Below, in pieces: positions 43,702 through 53,301 of a DNA stretch of 64,000 nt (the stretch's first letter is position 1; the number at the start of each line of letters is the position of its first letter). The notes beneath the pieces were generated by a model. It searched no databases and had not been told where the DNA came from. It saw nothing but the letters and a program-made list of their open reading frames with translations. This DNA is from Alistipes sp. Lineage in GTDB: Bacteria; Bacteroidota; Bacteroidia; Bacteroidales; Rikenellaceae. The position numbers and the translations under genes are program-made. The stretch spans positions 34,812-98,811 of the forward strand of contig JAFULF010000009.1 in the NCBI GenBank assembly GCA_017483225.1. The letters are read 5' to 3'.

Positions 43702-45036
43702 TTAGTTGAAGTAGTCGCCTATCTTACTTATAGCCGACGGCAACGCAAACACCACCACCCTGTCATAGGCGTTGATGCTCATAGTGCCGTTGGCGATAAA
43801 GACCTTATCTCCTCGCACAACGCCTCCGATGATAACATCCTCAGGGAGGCCCAACTCCGATATTGCGCCCTTGGTCGCCGGCGAGTTAGGCTTGACGATA
43901 AACTCCAACACCTCGGCATCGCTGCCCGTAAGGCACTTGATGGCCAAGACGTCGGTGGACATCGTGAAGCGGAAGATGTTGGATGCGGTGACCATCTTCT
44001 TGTTGATGATGGTATCGACACCCACGCTGTCGGCGAGGTTTATGTAGTTGAGGTTCTCGACCTCGGCGATAACCTTCTTCACGCCCATACGCTTGGCGAG
44101 CATCGCCGTCAGGATGTTGGTCTCGCTACGCCCCGTGACCGCCACGAAGGCATCCATATTGGCGAGTCCCTCCTCCATCATCGCCTCCGTATTTCGGCCA
44201 TCCTCGTTGATTATGAGGGTGCGCTCCAAGTTCTCTGCCAGACGATACGCCTTGTCGGCGTTGTAGTCTATGAGTTTGATATTGACACTGCTCTGCAACT
44301 CCTGCGCAATCTGCACGCCGATACGTGAGCCGCCGAGAATCATCATATTGTTGACCCTCACGTTGCTCTTGCCCGAGAGTGCCATAACCTCCTCGACGGA
44401 GTCGTGGCGAGAGATTACGTAGAGCATATCGCCGACCATAAAGGTATCGGAGGCCTTCGGAATCAGCGTCTGCCCATCACGGGAGATGGCTACGGTGCGG
44501 TAGTTAAGCTCCTCCTGACCGAATCCCGAGCTATTCTTGCCCACGAGTTCCGAGTTGGGCTCCAAGCGGAATACCACGAGTGAGAGGCGACCGCCCGAGA
44601 AATCGACATACTCGGTCGAGGCGGAGTGTCCGAGCAGGTTGATAACCTCGGAGGCTGCCACCTTCTCCGGATAGAAGAGGTAGTCGATACCCATATTTAT
44701 AAACATCTCCTTATTGTTGGGTTCCAGATACTCGTTGTTGTCGATGCGGGCGATAGCCTTCTTGGCACCCAGCTGCTTCGCCATAATGGCGGAGAGGATA
44801 TTATCGTTCTCGATATGGTTTACGGCGATGAAGAGGTCGCACTTGCGCACGGCCGCCTTACGCAGCACGGCAAAAGTGGTCAGGTCGCCCTCTACGGTGA
44901 TGACATCGGCCAGACTGCTCACCTCGGCGAGCAACTTCGGGTCAAAGTCTATGACCGTGATATCGTGCCCGTTACCGCTGAGCATCTTTGCCAGATGGTT
45001 GCCCATCTCTCCCACGCCTGCTATTACGATTCTCAT
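43702..45036 (-). CDS. trkA: Trk potassium transport regulator TrkA
   Basis: 444 residues with two RCK units. The first NAD-binding Rossmann fold is MRIVIAGVGEMGNHLAKML (GxGxxG), then VEGDLTTFAVLRKAAV, and a RCK-C ending near EVMALSGKSN. The second Rossmann fold is MMILGGSRIGVQIAQEL with a further RCK-C (EVLEFIVKPNSPATKGAISELGLP). It gates a TrkH-type K+ channel in response to nucleotide. No trkH gene is in the window, although the two are commonly adjacent in Bacteroidetes. Its 3' end carries repeat-family-2 palindromes. Confidence 0.93.
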   Translation of the reverse strand: MRIVIAGVGEMGNHLAKMLSGNGHDITVIDFDPKLLAEVSSLADVITVEGDLTTFAVLRKAAVRKCDLFIAVNHIENDNILSAIMAKQLGAKKAIARIDNNEYLEPNNKEMFINMGIDYLFYPEKVAASEVINLLGHSASTEYVDFSGGRLSLVVFRLEPNSELVGKNSSGFGQEELNYRTVAISRDGQTLIPKASDTFMVGDMLYVISRHDSVEEVMALSGKSNVRVNNMMILGGSRIGVQIAQELQSSVNIKLIDYNADKAYRLAENLERTLIINEDGRNTEAMMEEGLANMDAFVAVTGRSETNILTAMLAKRMGVKKVIAEVENLNYINLADSVGVDTIINKKMVTASNIFRFTMSTDVLAIKCLTGSDAEVLEFIVKPNSPATKGAISELGLPEDVIIGGVVRGDKVFIANGTMSINAYDRVVVFALPSAISKIGDYFN

Positions 45037-45122
45037 AACCTTATCTTCTCTCTTTAACGGTTAATTTACCCCTATTTCGGAGGGTTATTTGCACAAAAAT
45101 TGCAAATTATTCCACAAATATA

Positions 45123-45130
45123 TATATTTG
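45123..45130 (+). promoter_or_regulatory. -7 box TATATTTG for the 45.2-47.0 kb operon
   Basis: TATATTTG with a leader of about 52 nt to the ATG at 45187. It lies 86 bases from the trkA start, divergent. Confidence 0.5.
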
Positions 45131-45186
45131 TATCGGTTTTACAAAAATTTATTTGCACAACTTTATATAACTTTAATAACTCACTT

Positions 45187-45438
45187 ATGCCTAACTGGTT
45201 AATAGTCATACTCTGTGCCATTGCCGCCGTTGCTTTTTTTGCGGTGGGGCTTTCGCTTACCCTTATGATAAAGGGTCACCACATCGAATCCGAAATCTCG
45301 ACGAATAAGAATATGCAGAAGCTCGGCATCAAGTGTGCCGTGCAGGAGACCCGAGAGGATATGGCCTCCGAGAGCTGCGAGGAGGACTCGCTCTGCACGG
45401 GCAACTGCGCCGGATGCGATATCGACCACTCTAAATAG
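45187..45438 (+). CDS. Small membrane protein with C-terminal Cys cluster (83 aa)
   Basis: An 83-residue frame from the ATG at 45187 (an upstream in-frame extension would place the helix too far inside). One N-terminal membrane helix (WLIVILCAIAAVAFFAVGLSLTLMI) is followed by a cytoplasmic or periplasmic tail with cysteines: GIKCAVQ, SESCEEDSLC and TGNCAGCDID. The C-x2-C-x-x-x-C pattern could bind a metal or an iron-sulfur centre. I know no family. First of three genes; the gap to the next is 12 bases. Confidence 0.65.
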   Translation: MPNWLIVILCAIAAVAFFAVGLSLTLMIKGHHIESEISTNKNMQKLGIKCAVQETREDMASESCEEDSLCTGNCAGCDIDHSK

Positions 45439-45450
45439 CAATATAGTAAG

Positions 45451-46590
45451 ATGATAAGACGACTGCTACCCCTAATCTGCCTGCTCCTGCTATGCTCGGC
45501 AGCACGTGCCACAGAGCTCCCGACGACCATAGAGACCGGCGTATGGAGGGCCGGCCATATTCAAGGCATCGCCGTAGATAATGAGCAGAGGTATATCTAC
45601 TACTCCTTTACCACCGTGTTGGTCAAGGCCGATATGGAGGGAAATGTCATCGGCACGGTGACGGGTCTGCTCGGACACCTCGGCTGTCTGGAATTTAACC
45701 GCAGGGATGGCCGTCTGTACGGCTCGTTGGAGTACAAGAACGACTCCATAGGCAAGGGCATCCTGAATCGTGAGGGGGTAAGCGGAAGCGTCGAGGATGG
45801 CTTCTATGTCGCCATATTCGACGTGGAGAAGATTGACCGTATAGGTATGAGTGCCGAGAGGGATGGCGTGATGAAGTGCGTCTTCCTGCCGACCGTGCTG
45901 GCGGACTACAAGGCTGTGGTGCCGACCGAGAAGGGCGACAAGACCGAGCACCGCTTCGGTTGCAGCGGCTTCGACGGCATCAGTTTTGGCCCCGACTTCG
46001 GCAAGAGCGACGGCAGAGAGTATCTGACCATCACCTACGGCATATATTGTGACAACGAGCGTTCCGACAACGACTATCAGGTGCTGCTGCAATACGACAC
46101 CCGCAACTGGCATAAGTACGAGGCTCCGCTCTCGCAGGAGAATATGCACAGAAGAGGTCCCGCAAAGCCACGTGCCCGCTACTTCGTATATACGGGCAAC
46201 ACCTCGTGGGGCGTTCAGAACTTGGAGTACGACCGCCATACGGGGCTTTGGCTGATGGCGGCATACAAGGGTAAGAAGCCTCATTTCGAGAACTTTACAC
46301 TCTTCGCCATAGATGGCACAGCGGATCCGCAAAAGGGGTTGCTCGAAGGAGTTAGATACACCAAGAGGGAGCGCATCCTGCCACTCGCCGAGCGTGGAAC
46401 GTGCGATGCCCGCCACCCGCAGATTCGTGGCTGGCATTTTCTCCTCCCCGCTACCGGAATAGAGTCGCTCGGCGATGGATTGTTCTACATCTCGCACCGC
46501 AAGAAGAGCAAGGCGGGCGAGGCCGGCACCATAGGTTTGTATCGTTTTGTCGGCACGGCTGACAAGCCATTTGAACGCATAGAGAGATAG
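45451..46590 (+). CDS. Exported beta-propeller-like protein of unknown function
   Basis: A 379-residue protein with a signal peptide (MIRRLLPLICLLLLCSAARAT). The mature part has repeated beta segments typical of a propeller: HIQGIAVDNEQRYIYYSFTT, GHLGCLEFNRRDGRLYGSLEY, GFDGISFGPDFG, and SWGVQNLEYDRHTGLWLMAAY. No catalytic motif is obvious. It could be a glycan- or metal-binding scaffold. Second gene of an operon of three; the next starts 2 bases after the stop. Confidence 0.6.
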   Translation: MIRRLLPLICLLLLCSAARATELPTTIETGVWRAGHIQGIAVDNEQRYIYYSFTTVLVKADMEGNVIGTVTGLLGHLGCLEFNRRDGRLYGSLEYKNDSIGKGILNREGVSGSVEDGFYVAIFDVEKIDRIGMSAERDGVMKCVFLPTVLADYKAVVPTEKGDKTEHRFGCSGFDGISFGPDFGKSDGREYLTITYGIYCDNERSDNDYQVLLQYDTRNWHKYEAPLSQENMHRRGPAKPRARYFVYTGNTSWGVQNLEYDRHTGLWLMAAYKGKKPHFENFTLFAIDGTADPQKGLLEGVRYTKRERILPLAERGTCDARHPQIRGWHFLLPATGIESLGDGLFYISHRKKSKAGEAGTIGLYRFVGTADKPFERIER

Positions 46591-46592
46591 AT

Positions 46593-46973
46593 ATGGACGG
46601 ATTGGTAAAAGAGCGTTTGCGCACCTTCATTGCATCACGAGGCATATCGGTAAGGCGGTTTGAGTTGCTGTGCGGCTTTCCGAACTCCTTCGTGGCAAAT
46701 ATGAAGCGTACCACCTCGCCATCACGCTTGGAGGTCATTGCGGAGAGGTTTCCCGAGCTAAACATCTCGTGGCTGATGACCGGCAAGGGCGAGATGCTGA
46801 ACCCTAATGTTACGCCGAGCGCCGAGCAGCACGCCGACTCGCTCGCCGAGGAGGTTGCAAGGCTCGCCGTGCAGTGTGACCGACTACTGACGGCATTGGA
46901 GGCAGAGCACAAGCAGGTAGAAAGCCTGATAGAGCAGAACTCCCGCCTGATAGCGCTATTGGAGAAGAGATAA
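46593..46973 (+). CDS. Helix-turn-helix protein with C-terminal coiled coil
   Basis: A 126-residue protein. Residues 5-70 form an XRE-like helix-turn-helix (RLRTFIASRGISVRRFELLC, then NISWLMTGKGEML, typical of a phage-repressor-like HTH family). Residues 75-125 are a Glu/Leu-rich coiled coil probably for dimerization. This family is common as single copies in Bacteroidetes genomes and has no known target. It is the last gene of the 45.2-47.0 kb operon and may regulate it. Confidence 0.7.
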   Translation: MDGLVKERLRTFIASRGISVRRFELLCGFPNSFVANMKRTTSPSRLEVIAERFPELNISWLMTGKGEMLNPNVTPSAEQHADSLAEEVARLAVQCDRLLTALEAEHKQVESLIEQNSRLIALLEKR

Positions 46974-46989
46974 GCGGTAAAAAGACAAG

Positions 46990-47217
46990 GCGCAACGGTA
47001 AAGGCCAAGTAAGGTCAAATAAGGTCACGCACCCTGCGGCTGCTTTAAGGTCGAGTAAGGTTGGGTGTAGGAAGTGGCGCACAGGTTTAAGGGAGTTAAG
47101 GGCTATTAAGGGCTGTTAATGTGCGCAATACGGGCGAGTTCTTACAGCCTCATATAAACCATCTGCGCCTCCCTTAATCACCTTTAATCACCCTTAATTA
47201 CCCTCGCCGTTGCGCAA
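46990..47217. repeat. Mosaic intergenic repeat family 1, copy 4 (A forward, B inverted)
   Basis: The 320-base gap 46974-47293 holds this. It starts GCGCAAC and ends GTTGCGC, an inverted pair. The first part is module A's left arm; from about 47075 the sequence is module B in the opposite orientation (GTTAAGGGCTATTAAGGGC runs answered by CCCTTAATCACCTTTAATC runs). No palindrome and no gene. The different order and orientation from 28554-29065 shows that the modules move or recombine. Confidence 0.7.
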
Positions 47218-47293
47218 ATTCAATTAGTTTCGTGAGAATAATCTTACGCTCTCTAAATTCCCTAATCTCCCGAACCTCCTTAATCGTTGCACC

Positions 47294-48991
47294 CTACTCC
47301 AACTGCTTACGCACCACCTCTGTTCGGTCCGTATAGTAGTTCATCGTCGCAATGGTCTGCTCCGGAAGGAGATATATGCTCTTCAACGAGTAGGCCTCCG
47401 CCTCCAAAACCTTCAAGAGCGTATTGTGGCGCAGGTCGATAGAGGTGAGTTTGGAGCCACGTATGATAAGCTCTTCGAGTTGCGTATTATGCTCCAAATT
47501 CAGCGACGTGAGGTCCAAACAGCCACCGCAATCCAACTTCCTCAGCTTCTCGCATTTGGAGAGCTCCAATGCCTGCACCGACGGAGAGTACTGCTCGGAA
47601 GGGTATCCGGTGACGTAGCTCGGGAGGTTAAGCTCTTCCAGCAGAGGGCTATCACTCAAATCGAACTCTTTAACGTGCTGATAATCTACGGTCAGAAGTT
47701 TTAGTGCCGAGCATCCGTCGAGATTCAGCGTCCAGAGCGAGCCGTGCGAGAGGTAACTCAAATCGCACTCTTCAAGGGCCGTACAACCCGACAAATTGAG
47801 TTCCAACACCTTCGCCTCGGTTGCCCCGTAGCGAATCTCCTTCAAGGAGGTGCAACCCGAGAGGTTAAGCACCACCATATCGCAATTGATAAAGCGCAGA
47901 TTGGTGAGTTTGGTGTGATTGCTCAAATCCAATTTATTTATCTGCGTTTTGCTCACATCCACGCTCAACAGCGGAGCCTTATCCGAGAGGAGCAGTTCAT
48001 AAAGTGCGCTATTTTCACAGCAATCAACCGACGTAAGGGCATCCGCACCCGTCAAATCAAGTCTAGTGAGCTGGTTCGCCATACAGTTGAGGCTTTTCAG
48101 CGAGGCGGCACCCTTCACTCCGACAATCTCTTTCAAATTGTTCTTCGAACAGTCGAGAGACTCCAACGCACTGCATCCGCTTACGTCGAGTGTCGATAGT
48201 TGATTATTCGAGCAGATTACCGATTTCACGCTGTCGCTCTCCGGCAAGCGGAGTTGCGACAAGGCTCCATCCGCCATATAGAGGGTTTCAAGCTTGGTGT
48301 TGGCACTCAAATCCAGCGACGTAATCGTGCCGACACCATCAGGGGTCACCGTATAGCCATACAGCGACACAAGGTTAGGCATAGCCTCGATACCCTCCAA
48401 CGTGAGAATCTTATCCACGGGAACTCCGAGCTCCGTAATACGCTCCGCCTCGGTCGTCGATATAAGCATATCTCCATCAAGGTCAAACTCATCGACCAAG
48501 CGTTGCAGGAAGGCCTCATCCGGGATGTTCACAATCTCCGCAGTGTCCTCATAAGCGATGGAGAACATCGACATCGCCGCACGGTCCTTGGTCCACACCT
48601 CCACCATCACTCGCTTAAATGGTACCCCCGTGGAGGAGAGGGCTATGGAGAGTTCCGTATTGCCGACACCCGAGTCTGGGGTAATGGTCACCACGGAGGC
48701 AGCATCGTCAACCTCCGGTATCTCGATATACCACTCCAACTCCTCGGTGCGCTGCTCCCCCTGCTCGACAATCACTGCCTGCGCCGTAAGTTGTGCCGTA
48801 GCCAGGGTCTGCTCGCCCGTAAAAACAATGTTCGCAGGCTCTACCTGCAATACATCCGTGCGAGAGTCGGTGTAACCATCCTGACCTCCATCATCCTCAT
48901 CAGCACCATCACCAAACAATGCCTCGCAAGCAGGCAGCAGCATAACGGCAACAAGGGCCCAAACAAGATTCACGAACCAATACTTTCTCAT
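47294..48991 (-). CDS. Leucine-rich-repeat lipoprotein
   Basis: 565 residues from the ATG at 48991. Lipoprotein signal ([21 protein letters not shown] then Cys). A beta-sandwich region follows (about 30-150). From about residue 175 an LRR solenoid has units of about 20-22 residues with pattern LxxLxxxxNxLxxLD: [47 protein letters not shown] and so on to the C-terminus. Surface-exposed adhesin or receptor role is inferred. It has no small ORF of the kind seen at 15531 and 55727. The 3' end is near a family-1 repeat. Confidence 0.85.
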   Translation of the reverse strand: MRKYWFVNLVWALVAVMLLPACEALFGDGADEDDGGQDGYTDSRTDVLQVEPANIVFTGEQTLATAQLTAQAVIVEQGEQRTEELEWYIEIPEVDDAASVVTITPDSGVGNTELSIALSSTGVPFKRVMVEVWTKDRAAMSMFSIAYEDTAEIVNIPDEAFLQRLVDEFDLDGDMLISTTEAERITELGVPVDKILTLEGIEAMPNLVSLYGYTVTPDGVGTITSLDLSANTKLETLYMADGALSQLRLPESDSVKSVICSNNQLSTLDVSGCSALESLDCSKNNLKEIVGVKGAASLKSLNCMANQLTRLDLTGADALTSVDCCENSALYELLLSDKAPLLSVDVSKTQINKLDLSNHTKLTNLRFINCDMVVLNLSGCTSLKEIRYGATEAKVLELNLSGCTALEECDLSYLSHGSLWTLNLDGCSALKLLTVDYQHVKEFDLSDSPLLEELNLPSYVTGYPSEQYSPSVQALELSKCEKLRKLDCGGCLDLTSLNLEHNTQLEELIIRGSKLTSIDLRHNTLLKVLEAEAYSLKSIYLLPEQTIATMNYYTDRTEVVRKQLE

Positions 48992-49139
48992 AATCAACTC
49001 TTCTGTTTTATTTACGTTTATTTGCGTTTATCACTCTATGCCTTCCCACGGCACCGGATTACACATTCGCAAATTTACAATAATTTCGGAAACAACAAAC
49101 CATTTTCACCCTATCTTCCCTCTATTTTTATATAGGTTA

Positions 49140-49169
49140 TTGTTTTTTTACGAAAAAGCACTATCTTTG
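49140..49169 (+). promoter_or_regulatory. Promoter TTG-N19-TATCTTTG for rho
   Basis: TTG at 49140-49142 and TATCTTTG at 49162-49169 are 19 bases apart. Leader about 65 nt. Confidence 0.7.
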
Positions 49170-49238
49170 CATTGTTATTCCGTAAGATGGTTGTCCAACC
49201 ATCTTTTTAATCAGAAAACACTACTTAAAGAGTCTAAT

Positions 49239-50882
49239 ATGCAGGATTTAGTTACCCTGGGAAGCAAAACCATCGAGGAGTTGCGTGAGATTGCAAAGGT
49301 ATTCGGCATCTCGGATGACCGCCTTTCAAAGAAGAGTATTATCAATCGTATCATAGCCGCTTCGGGTCAGGCCGTCGAGTCGGAGCCGGAGCAGAAGCCG
49401 ACAGAGGCACCCTCCGAGGCTCCAAAGCGTCGAGGCCGCCGTCCCCGTATGGTAGCCGTTGCCGCCGAAGGGGTTGTCACAGAGGGGGTTGTCACAGAGT
49501 CAGAGCCTGCGACAGAGAGTGTCGAGGCAGCAAGCACCCCGAAGCAGAGCACCGAGGCTCCACAGCCTGCGGAGCCACAGCAGCCTACACAGAAGCGCCG
49601 AGGTCGCCGACCAAAGAGCGAAGTGCAGGCGGCAGCCGCACCAAAGACGGAGGCTGCGGAAGAGCCAAAGGCGGCCGAGCCTGCCGTGAGTGCAGAGGTT
49701 GCCGAGGAGGTCATCGAGGCCATCGCAGAGCCGGAGGCGGAGAGAGTCATCACCAAGGATGACTTCAAGGCGGAGATTATCGGCGAGGGCGTATTGGAGT
49801 TGATACCCGACGGCTACGGATTCCTACGCTCGGCGGACTACAACTACCTCAACTCGCCCGACGACATCTACGTATCGCCATCGCAGATTAAGCTCTTCGG
49901 CCTGAAAGCGGGCGACACCGTGCGAGGCATCATACGTCCTCCGAAGGAGGGCGAGAAGTACTTCCCGCTGGTACGTGTGATGGAAATTAACGGTTTGGAG
50001 CCCGACTTTGTGCGTGACCGTGTGCAGTTCGAGTTTATGACCCCTCTGTTCCCGAGCGAGAAGTTCAACCTCACGGGCAATGGTCACAACACGATGTCGA
50101 ACCGCATCGTGGACCTCTTCTCCCCTATCGGCAAGGGTCAGCGTGCGCTGATTGTTGCACAGCCAAAGACCGGTAAGACGATGCTCTTGCAGAGCATTGC
50201 CAACGCCATAGCGGACAACCACCCCGAGGTGTATATGATTGTATTGCTCATCGACGAGCGTCCCGAGGAGGTTACCGAGATGGCCCGCAACGTCAAGGCG
50301 GAGGTTGTTGCCTCGACCTTCGACGAGCAGGCTTCACGCCACGTCAAGGTTGCCGAGATGGTGCTCGAAAAGGCGAAGCGAATGGTTGAGTGCGGCCACG
50401 ACGTGGTGATTCTGCTCGACTCAATAACCCGTCTGGCACGTGCCTACAACTCGGTGCAGCCGGCATCGGGCAAGGTGCTGTCGGGAGGTGTGGATGCCAA
50501 CGCCCTGCACAAGCCGAAGCGTTTCTTCGGTGCGGCACGTAATACCGAGGAGAAGGGCTCGCTGACAATCATCGCAACGGCCCTCATCGACACCGGCTCG
50601 AAGATGGACGAGGTGATTTTCGAGGAGTTCAAGGGTACGGGTAACATGGAGTTGCAGCTCGACCGTCGTCTCTCCAACAAGCGTGTATATCCTGCCGTGG
50701 ATGTTATTGCATCGGGTACCCGTCGTGAGGACCTGCTCCTCCCGAAGGAGGTTATGCAGCGCACGTGGATTCTGCGCAAGTACCTCTCCGATATGACCAC
50801 CGTGGAGGCTATGGAGTTCTTGCAGAAGCAGATGGGGCTCACCATCTCCAACGAGGAGTTCCTCGCAACGATGAACCAATAA
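49239..50882 (+). CDS. rho: Transcription termination factor Rho
   Basis: An RNA-dependent ATPase hexamer that ends transcription. 547 residues from the ATG at 49239; the frame is open further up but that part is not conserved. Rho N-terminal SAP-like helix ([20 protein letters not shown]), then a low-complexity insertion (about 45-185) rich in Ala, Glu, Pro and Arg, as typical for Bacteroidetes Rho. The RNA-binding cold-shock domain has [15 protein letters not shown]. The ATPase domain has [27 protein letters not shown] and [11 protein letters not shown], and the Q/R-loop part is [16 protein letters not shown] nuclease gene starts 12 bases later. Confidence 0.96.
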   Translation: MQDLVTLGSKTIEELREIAKVFGISDDRLSKKSIINRIIAASGQAVESEPEQKPTEAPSEAPKRRGRRPRMVAVAAEGVVTEGVVTESEPATESVEAASTPKQSTEAPQPAEPQQPTQKRRGRRPKSEVQAAAAPKTEAAEEPKAAEPAVSAEVAEEVIEAIAEPEAERVITKDDFKAEIIGEGVLELIPDGYGFLRSADYNYLNSPDDIYVSPSQIKLFGLKAGDTVRGIIRPPKEGEKYFPLVRVMEINGLEPDFVRDRVQFEFMTPLFPSEKFNLTGNGHNTMSNRIVDLFSPIGKGQRALIVAQPKTGKTMLLQSIANAIADNHPEVYMIVLLIDERPEEVTEMARNVKAEVVASTFDEQASRHVKVAEMVLEKAKRMVECGHDVVILLDSITRLARAYNSVQPASGKVLSGGVDANALHKPKRFFGAARNTEEKGSLTIIATALIDTGSKMDEVIFEEFKGTGNMELQLDRRLSNKRVYPAVDVIASGTRREDLLLPKEVMQRTWILRKYLSDMTTVEAMEFLQKQMGLTISNEEFLATMNQ

Positions 50883-50894
50883 AACACAGAAATA

Positions 50895-51671
50895 GTGAAG
50901 CGATTTCTAACCCTGCTGTGCACGCTCTGCTTCTCCCTCACTGCCTTCGGCTGGGGGCAGAAGGGGCACGATGTCGTGGCGTATATCGCCGAGTGCAACC
51001 TCTCGCCAAAGGCGTATGCACGTGTGGTGGCCCTGCTTGACGACCACTCACCGGTATATTACGCCAACTGGATGGATAACGCAAGCCACACTCGGGAGTA
51101 CCGATACACCAAGACGTGGCACTATGCCAACGTGGATGAGGGGCACACCTTCGAGAGTATGCCTCGCAACGAGAAGGGCGACGTGGTCAAGGCGATTGAG
51201 GATATCGTCGCTGCGCTGAAAAGTGGGTCACTGACCGAGCAGCAGGAGAAGTTACAGCTGCGCTTCCTGATTCATCTGGTGGGAGATATTCACTCGCCGA
51301 TGCACGCAGGCCGATTGAGCGACTTGGGCGGCAACAAAGTCCCCCTCTCCTTCTTCGGGAAGAAGACCAACCTGCACTCACTATGGGATACAGCCCTCGT
51401 GGAGGCTGCGCACAAGTGGAGCTACACGGAGTGGCAGCAGCAGTTGGACCGACACTGCCCGCCACAACGCAAGGCGCAGATAGCGCAAGGCACGCCGACG
51501 GAGTGGTTCAAGCAGAGCCACGAGATTGCCAAGGGGGTCTATCTCGCATCGCAGCCGAAGGCAAAGCTCTCGTATTGGTACCTGAACTACTACACACCGA
51601 TTGTGGAGGAGCAGTTGCTCTGCGGAGGGTTGCGGCTCGCCCGCCTGCTGAACGAAATATACGGAGATTAG
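50895..51671 (+). CDS. Exported S1/P1 nuclease family protein
   Basis: A 258-residue zinc-dependent nuclease or phospholipase-C-like enzyme. The GTG start at 50895 gives a signal peptide (KRFLTLLCTLCFSLTAFG) followed by Trp-Gly-Gln-Lys-Gly-His, the mature N-terminal Trp being a zinc ligand in this family. Other ligands fit: DNASHTREYRYTKTWHYANVD, FLIHLVGDIHSPMHAG and KTNLHSLWDTALVE. The C-terminal helix matches. It follows rho by 12 bases, probably by transcriptional read-through. Likely degrades extracellular single-stranded nucleic acids. Confidence 0.88.
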   Translation: MKRFLTLLCTLCFSLTAFGWGQKGHDVVAYIAECNLSPKAYARVVALLDDHSPVYYANWMDNASHTREYRYTKTWHYANVDEGHTFESMPRNEKGDVVKAIEDIVAALKSGSLTEQQEKLQLRFLIHLVGDIHSPMHAGRLSDLGGNKVPLSFFGKKTNLHSLWDTALVEAAHKWSYTEWQQQLDRHCPPQRKAQIAQGTPTEWFKQSHEIAKGVYLASQPKAKLSYWYLNYYTPIVEEQLLCGGLRLARLLNEIYGD

Positions 51672-51680
51672 GGGTTTTAT

Positions 51681-51712
51681 TTTGGAATTTTCGATATAAA
51701 GTCCTACCTTTG
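51681..51712 (+). promoter_or_regulatory. Promoter TTTG-N20-TACCTTTG for tnaA
   Basis: TTTG at 51681-51684 and TACCTTTG at 51705-51712 are 20 bases apart. The leader is about 55 nt and has no Trp-containing leader peptide. Confidence 0.7.
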
Positions 51713-51771
51713 TATGATTATCAATTGCAGACAGATAAAGATATTAACAACATAAAAACTTAAACAACATT

Positions 51772-53151
51772 ATGGAACTTCCTTTTGCAGAATCGTGGCG
51801 CATCAAGATGGTGGAGCCTATTCGTAAGAGCACACGTGAGGAGCGTGAGCAGTGGCTCAAAGCCGCTAACTACAACGTATTTCAACTTCGTGCCGACCAG
51901 GTATATATCGACTGCCTTACCGACTCGGGTACAGGTGCGATGAGCGACCGTCAGTGGGCTGCGATGATGATGGGAGACGAGAGTTATGCAGGCTCGTTGT
52001 CGTTCTTCCACCTCAAAGAGACTATCACCCGCATCACCGGCTTCGAGTATGTGATTCCTACTCACCAGGGCCGTGCTGCCGAGAACGTGCTGTTCAGCCA
52101 CCTCGTAAAGGGCGGCGACGTAGTTCCGGGCAACTCGCACTTCGACACCACCAAGGGCCATATCGAGAGCCGCAAGGCTACCGCTTTGGACTGCACCATC
52201 GACGAGGCAAAGAACACCCAGTTGGATCATCCGTTCAAGGGTAATGTGGACCCTGCAAAGTTGGAGAAGGCTCTGGCAGAGCACGCCGACAAGGTACCTT
52301 TCATCATCGTAACCGTAACCAACAACACCGCAGGTGGTCAGCCTGTATCTATGGAGAACCTGCGTCAGGTACGTGCTATCGCAGACAAGTACGGCAAGCG
52401 TGTGATTTTCGACTCGGCCCGCTTTGCCGAGAACGCATACTTCATCAAGACCCGTGAGGAGGGCTACGCCGACAAGACCATCAAGGAGATTGTCAAGGAG
52501 ATGTACTCACTCGCTGACGGTATGACAATGTCGGCGAAGAAGGACGGCATCGTGAATATGGGTGGCTTCATCGCTACTCGCCACGAGGATTGGTACGAGG
52601 GCGCAAAGCGTTTCTGTATCCCATTCGAGGGCTACCTCACCTATGGTGGTATGAATGGCCGTGATATGGAGGCTCTGGCTATCGGCCTTGATGAGAACAC
52701 CGAGTTCGACAACCTCGAAACACGTATCCGTCAGGTGCAGTATCTCGCTGCCCGCCTCGACGAGTACGGCATCCCTTACCAGCGTCCTGCCGGTGGTCAC
52801 GCAATCTTCGTGGATGCATCCAAGATTCTGACCAACGTGCCAAAGGAGGAGTTCCCTGCACAGACCCTCACCGTAGAGTTGTACCTCGAAGCCGGTGTGC
52901 GTGGTTGCGAGATTGGCTACATCCTTGCCGACCGTGACCCTGTGACCCGCGAGAACCGCTTTGGAGGCCTCGACCTGCTGCGCCTCTGCGTTGCCCGCCG
53001 AGTTTACACCAACAACCATATGGACGTTATCGCCGTAGCGTTGAAGAACGTATTCGACCGTCGTGAGTCTATCAAGCACGGTATGAAGATTGTTTGGGAG
53101 ACCGAGCTTATGCGCCACTTCACCGTTAAGTTGGCCCGTGTCGAGGAGTAA
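51772..53151 (+). CDS. tnaA: Tryptophanase
   Basis: 459 residues. A PLP enzyme that breaks tryptophan into indole, pyruvate and ammonia. The N-terminus RIKMVEPIRKSTREEREQWL and the PLP region MSAKKDGIVNMGGF (the Lys pair around residue 256) are diagnostic, as are FDSARFAENAYFI and GGMNGRDMEALAIGL. ARRVYTNNHMDVI near the C-terminus distinguishes tryptophanase from tyrosine phenol-lyase only weakly, so a tyrosine phenol-lyase cannot be fully excluded; tryptophanase is the usual member in this group. No Mtr/TnaB permease is adjacent. Own promoter and terminator. Codon usage suggests high expression. Confidence 0.9.
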   Translation: MELPFAESWRIKMVEPIRKSTREEREQWLKAANYNVFQLRADQVYIDCLTDSGTGAMSDRQWAAMMMGDESYAGSLSFFHLKETITRITGFEYVIPTHQGRAAENVLFSHLVKGGDVVPGNSHFDTTKGHIESRKATALDCTIDEAKNTQLDHPFKGNVDPAKLEKALAEHADKVPFIIVTVTNNTAGGQPVSMENLRQVRAIADKYGKRVIFDSARFAENAYFIKTREEGYADKTIKEIVKEMYSLADGMTMSAKKDGIVNMGGFIATRHEDWYEGAKRFCIPFEGYLTYGGMNGRDMEALAIGLDENTEFDNLETRIRQVQYLAARLDEYGIPYQRPAGGHAIFVDASKILTNVPKEEFPAQTLTVELYLEAGVRGCEIGYILADRDPVTRENRFGGLDLLRLCVARRVYTNNHMDVIAVALKNVFDRRESIKHGMKIVWETELMRHFTVKLARVEE

Positions 53152-53179
53152 TCCCCACGACGCAACGATAGTACAATAG

Positions 53180-53223
53180 GCGAGCCCGCCCGACAAATTT
53201 CGTCAGGCAGGCTCGCTTATTTT
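53180..53223 (+). terminator. Rho-independent terminator of tnaA
   Basis: GCGAGCC (53180-53186) pairs with GGCTCGC (53210-53216), with inner pairs CGAC/GTCA-type, then TTATTTTA. Confidence 0.8.
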
Positions 53224-53247
53224 AATAATACCTCGTAAGTGTATATA

Positions 53248-53278
53248 ATACGGGGCGAGGATTCTCCCCTCCCCGTAT
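53248..53278 (-). terminator. Hairpin after the BspA-like lipoprotein
   Basis: ATACGGGG (53248-53255) pairs with CCCCGTAT (53271-53278); on the minus strand TATATAC follows. Weak U-run. Confidence 0.5.
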
Positions 53279-53301
53279 CTATGTTTATAAAGACAATCCT
53301 T

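Noticed and set aside
51714-51755. A 13-codon frame before tnaA that might be a TnaC-like leader peptide
   Set aside because: It encodes no Trp and no Pro, and its ATG is only two bases past the -7 box, so it would be at or before the transcript start. No TnaC-style attenuation is supported.
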